A stretch of 64,000 bases of DNA from Notospermus geniculatus (GCA_002633025.1 NMRB01002716.1:1-64000); one strand, 5' to 3'. Numbered from the stretch's first letter, positions 34,397-46,316 are shown. Numbers and translations are program-made. The notes: generated from the sequence alone by a model not told the origin.

Positions 34397-35212
34397 TATG
34401 ATGATCAGAGTGCTGCCTTGGCAAGCTTGTTTACTTTTTGCTTTGTTGTTGACATTTCTAACAGTAGTGCTAATCAATATTGTCACAGTTTCGTAACCTA
34501 CCAGCTAGGCCTTTGTGAGAATTATGATCATTTTCAAGTTATGGACCCCCTGGCTTGGATTGTTAAATGAAACAGGTCATTTATTGTATCATTGTTAACT
34601 ATTTTGGGTAGGTGGCGAAGAGAAGGCCTTCTGGTAAAACTCACTTTTTGAGTTAATACTTCTTCTTGTCTTCTTGACCTTGTGTTCACTTTCGTGAAAC
34701 GCTGTACTGAATTTACCCAAGTGAAGCGATCATTGTCATACAGTTATTCTTGATATTGCACAGTGAACAGTGGCTTGTTCAAGGTGGATTGGTCTTCATT
34801 AATAGAATTTGAGGGGCAAGTCTGCCATCCTTTGGTATAAGGTAGACGTCAGCTTGTGGCAGAGGGAGTACCGTCAGCAGAAATAATAGCTCCATTTCGT
34901 TTTACCAAGTACATAGATGTGTAAAGTCGAGTTTTCACTCCAGTTGATTGTACTCCCACTGTTCTCTAGTGGAGATACTGCCAGAAACCGTTGGACGGCA
35001 GACCTGCTCTCTGAACATTGTGTAATAGATCGTATTAATTATAGTATTGGTTTGTAACTTGTTGCAGTCTTTGAGGGCATGCATTGTCTACAGATACAGT
35101 GCTTTTTCTGTGGATTTTGAATCAAGCATCCCCTCTAACAAATCTGTTATCTCGTTTTCTTGGTGTCTTTGCAACCAGTCCTCAGCAGAACTTATCATTA
35201 GTTTTCTTCAGA

Positions 35213-35213
35213 N
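35213..35213. other. Assembly gap (single N) between 2.1 kb copies
   Basis: Left of it the sequence ends at a point matching 37314; right of it, after about 40 bases, homology to 33109 onward begins. Confidence 0.75.
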
Positions 35214-35256
35214 CGCATAGGGCATCAATCGCCAGCACAAGTAAATGTACATGTTT

Positions 35257-37314
35257 AATGAAAAAGGTAGTTTCACTATTATCTAAGTAGGCTGCATTAC
35301 AAAGAACATAAAAAATTCCTGCTGAAAGGAAGATGTGCTATTAAAATTAAATTATGAAGTGAAACGACTTAGAGAAGGAATTGCCTTTTAGAAGGGTGCA
35401 GAAGGATCATTTTACTGTGTGTACATGTAGTTAGTGGTAAGCAGTTTGTGGAAATTTTCTCCTGTTTGAAACTAAGCAGACAGCACACCAGGCAAGACGA
35501 AGGCAATATCACAAGCGATCAGATCACCACTGCGCAAAAAGGCTGTTGATGCCTGGACAGCGATCAGTGGAATCTCCTCACCAGGGACAGCACCCAATAT
35601 CAAACTGGTTTGATTTTGTGGTGGGAGAAATCGTTAGTCACCAAGCACATGACCGACAACCACACGCACAAAACAATATTGCCTAGTCTGCAGTGGCTGG
35701 CGATGAGATCAGTGGTGATAGTTCGCTTGTAATATCGTCTTCGCCTCGCCTGGTGTGCTGCCCGCTTCAGGCAAGTCCAATGGCATGGCCTTTGATGAAG
35801 AAAGACAATCGTTAGCTAGATGGTAGGTGGGTAGTTCAATGGTATTTTTGATAATATTAAGCCAAGCCAATTTTCTATCATCAAAATTACTCAGGATTCT
35901 GGTATTTTTATCTCATTAAATTTTTTCCCTGAGCTGTTCCTAAAAAATGGTTTGTTTAAGTTCCCTGATTGCTCCTACATCCCTACTTCAAGCGTGGTCG
36001 AAATCTTCCTGCATCACGTTTTCAGTGAGCTAATAAAGTTGCATTCAAATGTTACCCACAGGATACGCATGAAGATAAAACTGTACATTGTTCTGGAAAT
36101 GATCACTCAAAACTTTTTTCAAAGGGACAAATTTGTTCATGATTTCAGCGTCATGGCCCTTTCAGAAGGACCTACCGTATGCCCTGTTCACAAGAAAATC
36201 TGTTTTACGACATTCCTGCTCAGAAATGTAGTTCCACACAGTAGAAATGCCTAAGATTTCCTTCTATTCATGAGCTAGTCAACAACATCTGACCCAGCAC
36301 TGACAGATGTCCTATCTACATGTACAATGTGCATGATGTAAGTTTGAATGTTTCGATCATCTATATGGTGATATTGGGAATTTATGTTATTGAACGATAA
36401 CTTTAGAAAAAAAACAGTACTTGATTTTACGGCGAATTATATTTGACAGGAAGATACGTGTTCCAGGACTACCTATTCCGTATTCACGGACTTCATGTGT
36501 TTATGATCAGAGTGCTGCCTTGGCAAGCTTGTTTACTTTTTGCTTTGTTGTTGACATTTCTAACAGTAGTGCTAATCAATATTGTCACAGTTTCGTAACC
36601 TACCAGCTAGGCCTTTGTGAGAATTATGATCATTTTCAAGTTATGGACCCCCTGGCTTGGATTGTTAAATGAAACAGGTCATTTATTGTATCATTGTTAA
36701 CTATTTTGGGTAGGTGGAGAAGAGAAGGCCTTCTGGTAAAACTCACTTTTCGAGTTAATACTTCTTCTTGTCTTCTTGACCTTGTGTTCACTTTCGTGAA
36801 ACGCTGTACTGAATTTACCCAAGTGAAGCGATCATTGTCATACAGTTATTCTTGATATTGCACAGTGAACAGTGGCTTGTTCAAGGTGGATTGGTCTTCA
36901 TTAATAGAATTTGAGGGGCAAGTCTGCCATCCTTTGGTATAAGGTAGACGTCAGCTTGTGGCAGAGGGAGTACCGTCAGCAGAAATAATAGCTCCATTTC
37001 GTTTTACCAAGTACATAGATGTGTAAAGTCGAGTTTTCACTCCAGTTGATTGTACTCCCACTGTTCTCTAGTGGAGATACTGCCAGAAACCGTTGGACGG
37101 CAGACCTGCTCTCTGAACATTGTGTAATAGATCGTATTAATTATAGTATTGGTTTGTAACTTGTTGCAGTCTTTGAGGGCATGCATTGTCTACAGATACA
37201 GTGCTTTTTCTGTGGATTTTGAATCAAGCATCCCCTCTAACAAATCTGTTATCTCGTTTTCTTGGTGTCTTTGCAACCAGTCCTCAGCAGAACTTATCAT
37301 TAGTTTTCTTCAGA
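35257..37314. repeat. 2.1 kb direct duplication, copy 2
   Basis: Homologous to 33109-35212. It lacks the palindromic insertion and short adjacent sequence, and has a fuller left arm of the MITE at 35481-35761. Sequence then continues past the point where copy 1 is cut. Confidence 0.8.
35481..35761. mobile_element. MITE with ACAGCACACCAGGC ends (allele 2)
   Basis: The longer arm pairs CACCAGGCAAGACGAAGGCA with the right part around CGTCTTCGCCTCGCCTGGTG. Terminal repeats of about 55 bp enclose a non-coding centre. Confidence 0.7.
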
Positions 37315-37493
37315 TACATTTTACCATTTATGTATTTTTATTTCGAGGTCAGGAAAACTGAGGAGAAAATAGTCATTTCAGGGATATTTCTCCAGAATTA
37401 ACCTAGTTCTTTTGAGGGTTTTGAAGTATACAAGTACATGTACTTATAGGCTAACAGATAAAATAATGAGAATTGGAGTTGTTGTCTATTAAA

Positions 37494-37862
37494 GGAATGA
37501 GGAACCCGCGTGCCGGAAATCCCGACAGGTCGGCGCTGCGAGCAGTGCGACCAAAACGACGTCGTTTTATGTGTTGACGCTACGTCATGAAAAAATCAGC
37601 TGTACTTTTCTACAGGAAAATTGAGATAAAGACGTTGCCGAAATCGTCATCTATGTCTTCATTTTAAGGAAAAAAAGCACCGCAAAATGTAGACATTTTC
37701 ATCTGCTACAAGATGGTGTAAATTTTAATGCCAGGCGACCGAAACAAACGGGTGCTTTTCACACCAGAAATAAATGGAAATAACGTTAGAAAAAAGAAAC
37801 TTCGGTCGCACTGCTCACAGCGCCACGTCGTGACGTTAGTTCCTCCGGTTCCCCATTGGAAA
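37494..37862. mobile_element. Inverted-repeat element, GCGCTGCGAGCAGTGCGACC arms
   Basis: GGCGCTGCGAGCAGTGCGAC (from about 37531) pairs with GTCGCACTGCTCACAGCGCC (from about 37805), and GAGGAACC pairs with GGTTCC near the edges. The boundaries are approximate. Confidence 0.55.
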
Positions 37863-37924
37863 TGGAAATTTTTCCTGTTTATGCCAATTGTAACATTAAC
37901 TCCTGTTGTCAAATTACTGTAAAG

Positions 37925-38110
37925 CAGGAAAATTTCGCGAGAGTGTGTGAGTCGCGAAAATTTCCTGTTGCTAATATAAATACACGCAAGTGATAGATAT
38001 GGTCCGTGAAAAAAACTGAAAAAATGGCAGAGGCGCGCAAAAATATCTTGCCGCGAATATGCCTATAATTTTTGATTCGCGAATATTTCCAGCCGCGAAA
38101 TTACCTTGCC
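37925..38110. repeat. CGCGAAAATTTCC repeat region
   Basis: Several copies of (G)CGCGAAAATT / AATTTCGCG words in both orientations, e.g. AAATTTCGCGAGAG and GTCGCGAAAATTTCC near 37930-37965, and GATTCGCGAATATTTCC near 38076. Probably a decayed inverted-repeat element. Confidence 0.5.
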
Positions 38111-38598
38111 TAACATTATTTCCCAGCTGTGCAAATCAGAGGACATTATGGCTGACAAAAATCTGCCAAGGAATGAGCAATTGTTTTGAATTTTCATCAA
38201 GAAAGTAGAAACTGGAGAACTGAGAAGAAACTATTCAGGGTCCCATGTTCGTGTACTTGTTGTTGTTACCACTTGGCTCTTGTTGGAGGAGGCTAACCTT
38301 CCTAACCGGCGTCTCACCTTGGTTTATTCAGTCATTGAAAAAACACTGTATCTGCATTTTGTAATTGTTACATACTTGGATGGTAAATAAAAGGAAGTTC
38401 ACAAAAATATTTCTTCTCTTGATGTCGGTTCTTCAACTCATCTGCCCCAGGTTTGAGCAGACGCAAGTCCTGAAGAGAGGATTACATAACTCGGACTCCA
38501 CGTCGTCATGCCTCGCCGATCGGCGTGGTCTTACATCACCAAGTCGCCTGTTATCGAAAGGCTTTCTTTGGACTCTCAGGGCTATGGCAAGCCAATTG

Positions 38599-41500
38599 TT
38601 CATTTAATCAAATAAACCAGGTTTTTTAAAAACCTGTTTTTTATTTAAAAAACTAGGTTTCTTTTGAAAAAAATCTTGGTTTTTTACAGAATCTGGAAAA
38701 AACCAATTTTTTAAAAAGAACGTTTTTTTAAAAACAGTTTTTTTCCATTTTGCAGAAAAGAAACTAGGTTTTTAAAAAAAACTAGGGTTTTTCCAAAAAA
38801 ACCAAGTTTCTTTTAAAAAACCAAGTTTCTTTTTTTAAAGATGTTTTTAAAAAAACAGATTTTTTATCAAAAAACCAAGTTTATTTTTAAAAACCTGTTT
38901 TTTAAAAAAAAACTAGGTTTATTTTGAAAAAAAATCTTGGTTTTTTTTACAGAATCTGGAAAAAAACCAATTTTTTTTAAAAAGAATTTTTTTTAAAAAC
39001 AGTTTTTTTTCCATTTTGCAGAAAAGAAACTAGGTTTTTAAAAAAAACTGGGGTTTTTCCAAAAAAAACAAGTTTCTTTTTTTAAAGTTGTTTTTAAAAA
39101 AACTGATTTTTAAAAAAAAACCATGTTTATTTTTAAAAATTGCTTGTTTGTCCTGTCTACACAGATTTATGTAGTTCTACATTCTAGTTCTACATTCGGG
39201 TTTCAGCTCAGTCTTTTCTAGAGTTTCAGATTGTAAAGTTCCACTTGAAAAAGACCCCGGTTGGGGTCGAAAATTCGTGAATTCTGAAGATTGACTTCTT
39301 GTTTATTATCATTTATTTTTAAAAACCTGTTTTTTTATAAAAAAACTAGGTTTCTTTTGAAAAAAATCTTTTTTTACAGAATCTGGAAAAAAACAATTTT
39401 TTTAAAAAGAAAGTTTTTTTTAAAAACAGTTTTTTTCCATTTTGCAGAAAAGAAACTAGGTTTTTAAAAAAAACTTGGGTTTTTCAAAAAAAAACAAGTT
39501 TCTTTTAAAAAAAAACCAAGTTTCTTTTTTAAAAAAACTGATTTTTAAAAAAAAACATGTTTATTTTTAAAAACCTGTTTTTTATTAAAAAAACTAGGTT
39601 TCTTTTGAAAAAAAATCTTGGTTTTTTTACAGAATCTGGAAAAAAAACATTTTTTTAAAAAAGAAAGTTGTTTTTAAAAACAGTTTTTTTCCATTTTGCA
39701 GAAAAGAAACTATGTTTTTAAAAAAACTAGGGTTTTTCAAAAAAAATAAGTTTCTTTTAAAAAAACCAACTTTTTTTTTAAAGTTGTTTTTAAAAAAACC
39801 AGTTTTTTTTCAAAAAAACAAGTTTATTTTTAAAAACCTGTTTTTTAAATAAAAAACAGGTTTATTTGATTAATGAACAAACGGCTTGCAAAATTGTATC
39901 AAAATAAACCAACTTTATTTTAAAAAATGTAGGTTTCTTTTAAAAAACGAAGTTTATTTTTTAACAACTTTTTTTAAAAACCAAGTTTTTTGCACTCGGG
40001 TAAAAAACTAGATTTTCACTCAGGTAAAAAAAACTAGGATTTTTTGAATAAATGAACAGTTGGCTTAAAAAAACAAGTTTTTAAAAAAAACAAGATTCTT
40101 TGCAATGTACGTGCAAGCCGTTTGTTCATTTAATCAAATACCAGGTTTTTAAAAAATGTTTTTTTAAAATAAAAAAACTAGGTTTATTTCACGCCATTGC
40201 AAAGAATCTTGGTTTATTTGAAAAAAAACTTGGTTTTTTAGCCAACTGTTCATTTATTCAAAAATCCTAGTTTTTTTACCTAAATGGAAAAAACCAAGTT
40301 TATTTTTTTAAAAAGTTTTTAAAAAAAGCAGGTTTTTAAAGATAAACTTGGTTTTTTAAAAAGAAACTTGGTTTTTTAAAAGAAACCTAGTTTTTTAAAA
40401 ATAAAGTTGATTTATTTTGATACAACTCGCCATTTGTCCAATAAAAGGAAAAAACCAGGTTTTTTTGCAAGCTGTTTGTTCATTTAATCAAATAAATCAG
40501 GTTTTTAAAAAAATAGGTTTTTGAAAATAAACTTGTTTTTTTAAAAATAAACTTGGTTTTTTTTAAAAACCAACTTAAAAAAAAGAAACTTGTTTTTTTA
40601 AAATAAACTTGTTTTTTTAAACCTAGTTTTAAAAAAACTACTTTCTTTTCTGCAAAATGGAAAAAAACTGTTTTTTAATAAAAAAACCAGTTTTAAAAAA
40701 ACTGGTTTATTTGATTAAATGAACAAACGGCTTGCCATAGCAATGGAGTAAAAGAAACCTAGTTTTTTAATAAAAAAACTGGTTTTTAAAAAAACTGGTT
40801 TATTTGATTAAATGAACAAACGGCTTGCCATAGCCATTAGTATGGACTCAGACAGGTCTGTTCAAAGCCACTGGAAACGCTTTTTTTACAATCCCATGCC
40901 ATCGCACATGGCCAGCCGCGCCGGGAGGCAGGAGAGAGACCTTTGAAACAACGTACGCTAGGTAAATTTTATGGTTTTATTTTTTCCGGCACAGTAACCG
41001 CGGTGAAGCTCAAGTTCGGAGGGAAAATAAAAACAAAAATAGCTGAACATCTGAATTTTATTTTTTTTCTGTTTTGGCAAAAACAAACGTCGGCGAATCC
41101 GTAATCCGAAAAATAAAAAAAGTCTGGCCTAAACTTGTTTTTAAAAAAAACAAAAAACAGTTTTTTTCCATTTTGCAGAAAAAGTTTTTTTTTTTAAAAT
41201 GAGGTTTTTAAAAAAAACCAAGTTTTTATTTTTTTTAAAAACCAAGTTAATTTTTTTTTAAAGTTGGTTTTTAAAAAAAATGAAGTTTATTTTTTTAAAA
41301 ACCAAGTTTATTTTTTTAAAACCTAGTTTTTTTTCAAAACCCGGTTTATTTGATTAAATGAACAAACGGCTTGCAAAAAAACCTGTTTTTTCCTTTTATT
41401 GGCCAAGTGGCGAGTTGCATCAAAATAAACCAACTTTATTTTTAAAAAACTAGATTTCTTTTTAAAAAACAACTTTCTTTTAAAAAACCAAGTTTATTTT

Positions 41501-41725
41501 TAAAAAACCTGTTTTTTGAGAAAAATAAAAAAATAAACTTGGTTTTTTTTCCATTCAGGTAAAAAAATTAGGATTTTTTTAAAAAGTGAACAGTTGGCTA
41601 AAAAACCAAGTTTTTTTTCAAATAAACCAAGATTCTTTGCAATGGCGTGAAATAAACCTAGTTTTTTAATTAAAAAAACAGGTTTAAAAAACCTGGTTTA
41701 TTTGATTAAATGAACAAACGGCATG
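38599..41725. repeat. A/T-tract hairpin array, block A
   Basis: Over 3 kb made almost only of A and T runs joined by short G/C words (CCAAG, CTAGG, CCTG, CCAGG). Punctuating 30 bp segments recur in both orientations: GTTTGTTCATTTAATCAAAT and its complement ATTTGATTAAATGAACAAAC, TTTTATTGGACAAACGGCAA-like, AGTTGGCTAAAAAA-like, CCATTTTGCAGAAAAGAAAC. Neighbouring segments therefore face each other and could fold. A non-array block interrupts at 40835-41135. No coding potential. Confidence 0.85.
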
Positions 41726-41730
41726 CCATA

Positions 41731-41977
41731 TAGGCCTATGCTCGGGTCGGACTTCAGCCACACTAATTCTTCAAGCAAAGACCTTGGAGGAAGTATAATT
41801 CCTCCAAGCAAAGACATACCAGTAGGTCCATTATTCTAGAAGCCTCCTTAACTCTAAGGTCCACTTTAAGCTTTTGTATTCTGCCCTGAAAACAATAGCT
41901 AAAGGTAAACCTTAGACTTGAGGAATGTTCTAGAATACGTCCCAAAGTCTTAAAGTCCGATCCAAGCATACGGCCCT
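41731..41977. mobile_element. GGGCCGTATGC-family MITE in unit A
   Basis: Left end GCCTATGCTCGGGTCGGACT, right end AGTCCGATCCAAGCATACGGCC. It carries the palindromic insertion at 41783-41808. The same element in unit B is at 46337-46535. Confidence 0.65.
41776..41815. mobile_element. Palindromic mini-element, copy 3, with 7 bp TSD
   Basis: The 26 bp element (41783-41808) reads CTTGGAGGAA-GTATAA-TTCCTCCAAG with perfect 10 bp ends, between CAAAGAC heptamers (41776-41782, 41809-41815). The paralogous position in unit B (46380-46386) has one CAAAGAC and no insertion. Confidence 0.8.
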
Positions 41978-42339
41978 CAACGGTGTTTCGTTGGGTTCGT
42001 TTGACGGGAATCTTAAAGAAAAACTCGAATGAAGTGCCTTTTTCGGGGGTTCCTTCCAGCCGAACCGTTGCGCCTATCAAAATTTTCTTCGCACACGACC
42101 CAGATAATGAAGAGACCGCTTATAGTCTTGTCGATGTTCGCAAAACGATTCCCGGCTTTTCTTGAAAATAACGGTAGGCCTATAAACCCGACACTGTACT
42201 CTTACTTCGACGCGTTGTCTCAGTCTGGTTCCGTTGCCCGACGATAGGTGGGATGAGCACCATAATGACGACGCAAGGGGCATTTCCCGCCCGGGGGAAT
42301 TTCCATAATGACGTCATCGGCAAGGGGTGGGATCACCGG

Positions 42340-42481
42340 TTCATTCCCATTTCGCCAAATTGCATTTCGCCAAATTCCCAAATTGCCAAAAAAAGTTTCA
42401 TTTCGCCAAATTCCCATTTCGCCAAATTCCCAAATCGCCAAATCCCCATTTTGCCAAAATCCCATTTTGCCAAATTTGTTA
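42340..42481. repeat. Short tandem repeat TTCGCCAAATTCCCAT, sense arm
   Basis: About eight imperfect copies of a 15-17 bp unit around TTTCGCCAAATTCCCA. The reverse complement forms a similar run at 42766-42965. Confidence 0.8.
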
Positions 42482-42765
42482 TTCAGGCTATAACCCCTAA
42501 TCTAATGGACTGATCCAATGCAAAATGCAAGGGTTAGGATAAGGCCCTTGGGTATCAAACTGTTTCACTCAGGATTTGGAAGGGATGGGGCTGATGTCTT
42601 CACCTTCAAAAAGGACGGGTGTAATTTGCCACACCCAAGGTTACACAACTCTAGCAGTGTGTTTGTTCCCTTGACTATATCTGCGAAAACAACACGAATT
42701 AGAAAAAAGAAACTAAGAAACGCATCTTTTTACCCTTTTGACACAGGGGTGTCAAGTAAATTTTT

Positions 42766-42965
42766 GGCGAAACGGGATTTTGGCGAAATGGGAATTTGGT
42801 GAAACGGGAATTTGGCCAAATGGGAATTTGGCGAAATGGGAATTTGGCGAAATGGGAATTTGGCAAATTGGGAATTTGGCAAATTGGGAATTTGGCGATT
42901 TGGGAATTTGGCCAAATGGGAATTTGGCCAAATGGGATTTGGCGAAATGGGATTTGGCAAAATGG
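42766..42965. repeat. Short tandem repeat, inverted arm
   Basis: About eleven copies of AATTTGGCGAAATGGGA-type units (variants with GCCAAATG and GCAAATTG). Opposite in orientation to 42340-42481, with about 285 bases between the arms, so the pair is a large inverted repeat built of microsatellite. Confidence 0.8.
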
Positions 42966-43082
42966 TGGCGCTGACTGCTATTCACAATGCCAGTTACATA
43001 CTTGGATGGTAAATAAAAGGAAGTTCACAAAAATATTTCTTCTCTTGATGTCGGTTCTTCAACTCATCTGCCCCAGGTTTGA

Positions 43083-46000
43083 GCTGTTTGTTCATTTAAT
43101 CAAATAAACCAAGTTTTTTAAAAAACCTGTTTTTTTATAAAAAACTAGGTTTCTTTTGAAAAAAATCTTGGTTTTTTACAGAATCTGGAAAAAACCCAAG
43201 TTTTTTAAAAGAAAGTTGGGTTTTTTAAAAACATTTTTTTTCCATTTTGCAGAAAAGAAACTAGATTTAAAAAAAAACTAGTTTTTTTCCAAAAAAAGTT
43301 TCTTTTAAAAAACCAAGTTCTTAAATGAAAATACTTTTTTTTTCAAAAAACCAAGTTTATTTTTAAAAACCTGTTTTTAAAAATAAAAACCAGGTTTATT
43401 TGATTAAATGAACAAACGGCTTGCGAAAAAACCTGTTTTTTTCTTTTATTGGACAAACGGCAAGTTGTATCAAAATAAACCAATTTCATTTTAAAAAAAG
43501 TAGGTTTCTTTAAAAAAACAAGTTTATTTTTTTAAAAACTGTTTTTTTAAACCAGTTTTTAAAAAAAAAGTTTTTTTGCACTCAGGAAAAAAAACTAGAT
43601 TTTCACTCGGGTAAAAAAACTAGGATTTTTTGAGTAAATGAACAGTTGCCTTAAAAAAACAAGTTTAAAAAAAGATTCTTTGCAATGGAGTAAAAGAAAC
43701 CTAGATTTTTATTAAAAAACTGGTTTAAAAAACTGGTTTAAAAAACTGGTTTATTTGATTAAATAATTTAATCAATTTATTTAATTAATCAAATAAACCA
43801 GTTTTTTTTAAAACTGGTTTTTTAAATAAAAAAACTAGGTTTATTTCACTCCATTGCAAAGAATCTTGGTTTATTTTTAAAAATCATGTTTTTTTAACCA
43901 ACTGTCCATTTACCCAAAAAAATCCTAGTTTTTTTACCTGAATGGAAAAACCAAGTTAATTTTGTTTTTTAAAAAATAAACTTGGTTTTTTAAAAGAAAC
44001 CTAGTTGTTTTAAAATAAAGTTGGTTTATTTTGATACAACTCGCCACTTGTCCAATAAAAGGAAAAAACAGGTTTTTTGCAAGCCGTTTGTTCATTTAAT
44101 CAAATAAACCAGGTTTTTTTAAAAAACTAGGTTTCTTTTGAAAAAAATCTTGGTTTTTTACAGTATCTGGAAAAAACCCAAGTTTTTTAAAAGAAAGTTG
44201 GGTTTTTTAAAACAGTTTTTTTCCATTTTGCAGAAAAACAACTAGGTTTTTTCCAAAAAAAGTTTCTTTTAAAAAACCAAGTCCTTAAAAAAACATTTTT
44301 TAAAGATTTTTAATGAACAAACGGCTTGCGAAAAAACCTGTTTTTTTCTTTTATTGGACAAATGGCAAGTTGTATCAAAATAAACCAATTTCATTTTTAA
44401 AAAAGTAGGTTTCTTTAAAAAAACAAGTTCATTTTTTTTAAAAACTTTTTTAAACCGGTTTTTAAAAAAAACAAGTTTTTTGCACTCAGGAAAAAAACTA
44501 GATTTTCACTCGGGTAAAAAAACTAGGATTTTTTGAGTAAATGAACAGTTGGCTAAAAAAACAAGTTTTTAAAAAAAGATTCTTTGCAATGGAGTAAAAG
44601 AAACCTAGATTTTTATTAAAAAACAGTTTTAAAAAACTGGTTTATTTGATTAAATAATTTAATCAATTTATTTAATTAATCAAATAAACCAGTTTTTTTA
44701 AAAACTGTTTTTTTAAAAAAACTAGGTTTATTTCACTCCATTGCAAAGAATCTTGGTTTATTTTTAAAAATCTTGTTTTTTTTAGCCAACTGTCCATTTA
44801 TCAAAAAGAATCCTAGTTTTTTTACCTGAATGGAAAAACCAAGTTAATTTTGTTTTTTTTAAAATAAACTTGGTTTTTTAAAAGAAACCTAGTTGCTTTA
44901 AAATAAAGTTGGTTTATTTTGATACAACTCGCCACTCGTCCAATAAAAGGAAAAAACAGGTTTTTTTGCAAGCCGTTTGTTCATTTAATCAAATAAAGTA
45001 GGTTTTTTAAAAAAACCTGTTTTTTAATAAAAAAACTAGGTTTCTTTTGAAAAAAATGTTGGTTTTTTACAGAATCTGGAAAAAAACAAGTTTTTTAAAA
45101 AGAAAGTTGGGTGTTTTTTTTAAAAAGTTTTTTTCTATTTTGCAGAAAAGAAACTAGGTTTTTAAAAAAACTAGTTTTTTCCCAAAAAAACAAGTTTCTT
45201 TTAAAAAAAACCAAGTTTCTTTTTAAAAAAACAGATTTTTTTCAAAAAACCAAGTTTATTTTTAAAAACCTGTTTTTTTTAAATAAAAAACGAGGTTTAT
45301 TTGATTAAATGAACAAACAGCTTGCAAAAAAACTGTTTTTTTCTTTTATTGGACAAATGGCGAGTTGTATCAAAATAACCAACTTTATTTTTAAAAAAGT
45401 AGGTTTCTTTTAAAAACCAAGTTTATTTTTTTTTAAACTGTTTTTTTAAACCGGTTTTTTAAAAACCAAGTTTTTTGCACTCAGGTAAAAAAACTAGATT
45501 TTCACTCTGACGTAAAAAAACTAGGATTTTTTGAATAAATGAACAGTTGGCTAAAAAACCCAAGTTTTAAAAAACAAGATTCTTTGCAATGGAGTAAAAG
45601 AAACCTAGTTTTGTATTTTAAAAATCAGGTTAAAAAAACTGGTTGATTTGATTAAATGACAATTAATCAAATAAACCAGGTTTTAAAAAAACCTGGTTTT
45701 TTATTTTACTCCATTACAAAGAATCTTGGTTTATTTTTAAAAAACTTGGTTTTTTTAGCCAACTGCTCGTTTATTCAAAAAAATCCTGGTTTTTAACCTG
45801 AATGGACAAAAACAAGTTTATTTTTAAAAAACAGGTTTTTTTTTAAAAACAGGTTTTTAAAAAATAAACTTGGTTTTTTAAAAAGAAACTTGGTTTTTTA
45901 AAAAGAAACCTAGCTGTTTTAAAATAAAGTTGGTTTATTTTTGATACAACTCGCCATTTGTCCAATAAAAGGAAAAAACTGGGTTTTTTTGCAAGCCGTT

Positions 46001-46316
46001 TGTTCATTTAATCAAATAAACCAGCTTTTTAAAAAAATAGGTTTTTAAAAATAAGCTTGGTTTTTTAAAATAAGCTTTTTTTTAAAAACCAACTTTTTAA
46101 AAAAATAAACTTGGTTTTTAAAAAATAAACTTGGTTTTTTTTAAACCTAGTTTAAAAAAAAACTACTTTCTTTTCTGCAAAATGGAAAAAAGCTGTTTTT
46201 TTTAAAGTTTATTTGAAAGATTCTGTAAAAAAACCAAGATTTCTTTCAAAAAAACTGTTTTTTATTTTAAAAAACAGGTTTTTTAAAAAAACTGGTTATT
46301 TGATTAAATGAACAAA
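43083..46316. repeat. A/T-tract hairpin array, block B
   Basis: Same make-up as 38599-41725. Internal near-copies are visible, e.g. 43083-43930 and 44086-44830 run closely parallel, showing amplification by about 0.9-1.0 kb steps. Punctuating GTTTGTTCATTTAATCAAAT words occur near 43087, 44087, 44980 and 46000 in one orientation and near 43397, 45300 and 46290 in the other. Confidence 0.85.

Larger units (their letters stand above)
33109..35212. repeat. 2.1 kb direct duplication, copy 1 (probable allele)
   Basis: Repeats as about 35257-37314 with scattered substitutions and several small indels, ending exactly at the gap at 35213. Differences of a few per cent are more than in the other two gap duplications but still fit alleles of a highly heterozygous marine animal. 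It includes a MITE (33337-33601) and the palindromic mini-element that copy 2 lacks. Confidence 0.8.
38367..42335. repeat. Tandem 4 kb unit, copy A
   Basis: It begins with GTTACATACTTGGATGGTAA and about 95 bases repeated at 42993, continues through an A/T-tract array and the GGGCCGTATGC element, and ends near GTCATCGGCAAGGGGTGGGA (repeated near 46865-46884). Copy A has about 130 extra bases before its array and an inserted non-array block at about 40835-41135. Confidence 0.75.

Noticed and set aside
42796-43107. Open frames made of repeated WEFGEMGIW-like or PISPNSHFAK-like units
   Set aside because: They are translations of the AATTTGGCGAAATGGGA tandem repeat on both strands and carry no start or splice support.
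38599-46316. CRISPR-like or simple satellite explanation of the A/T array
   Set aside because: There are no constant spacers or unit length, the organism is an animal, and motifs alternate in orientation.
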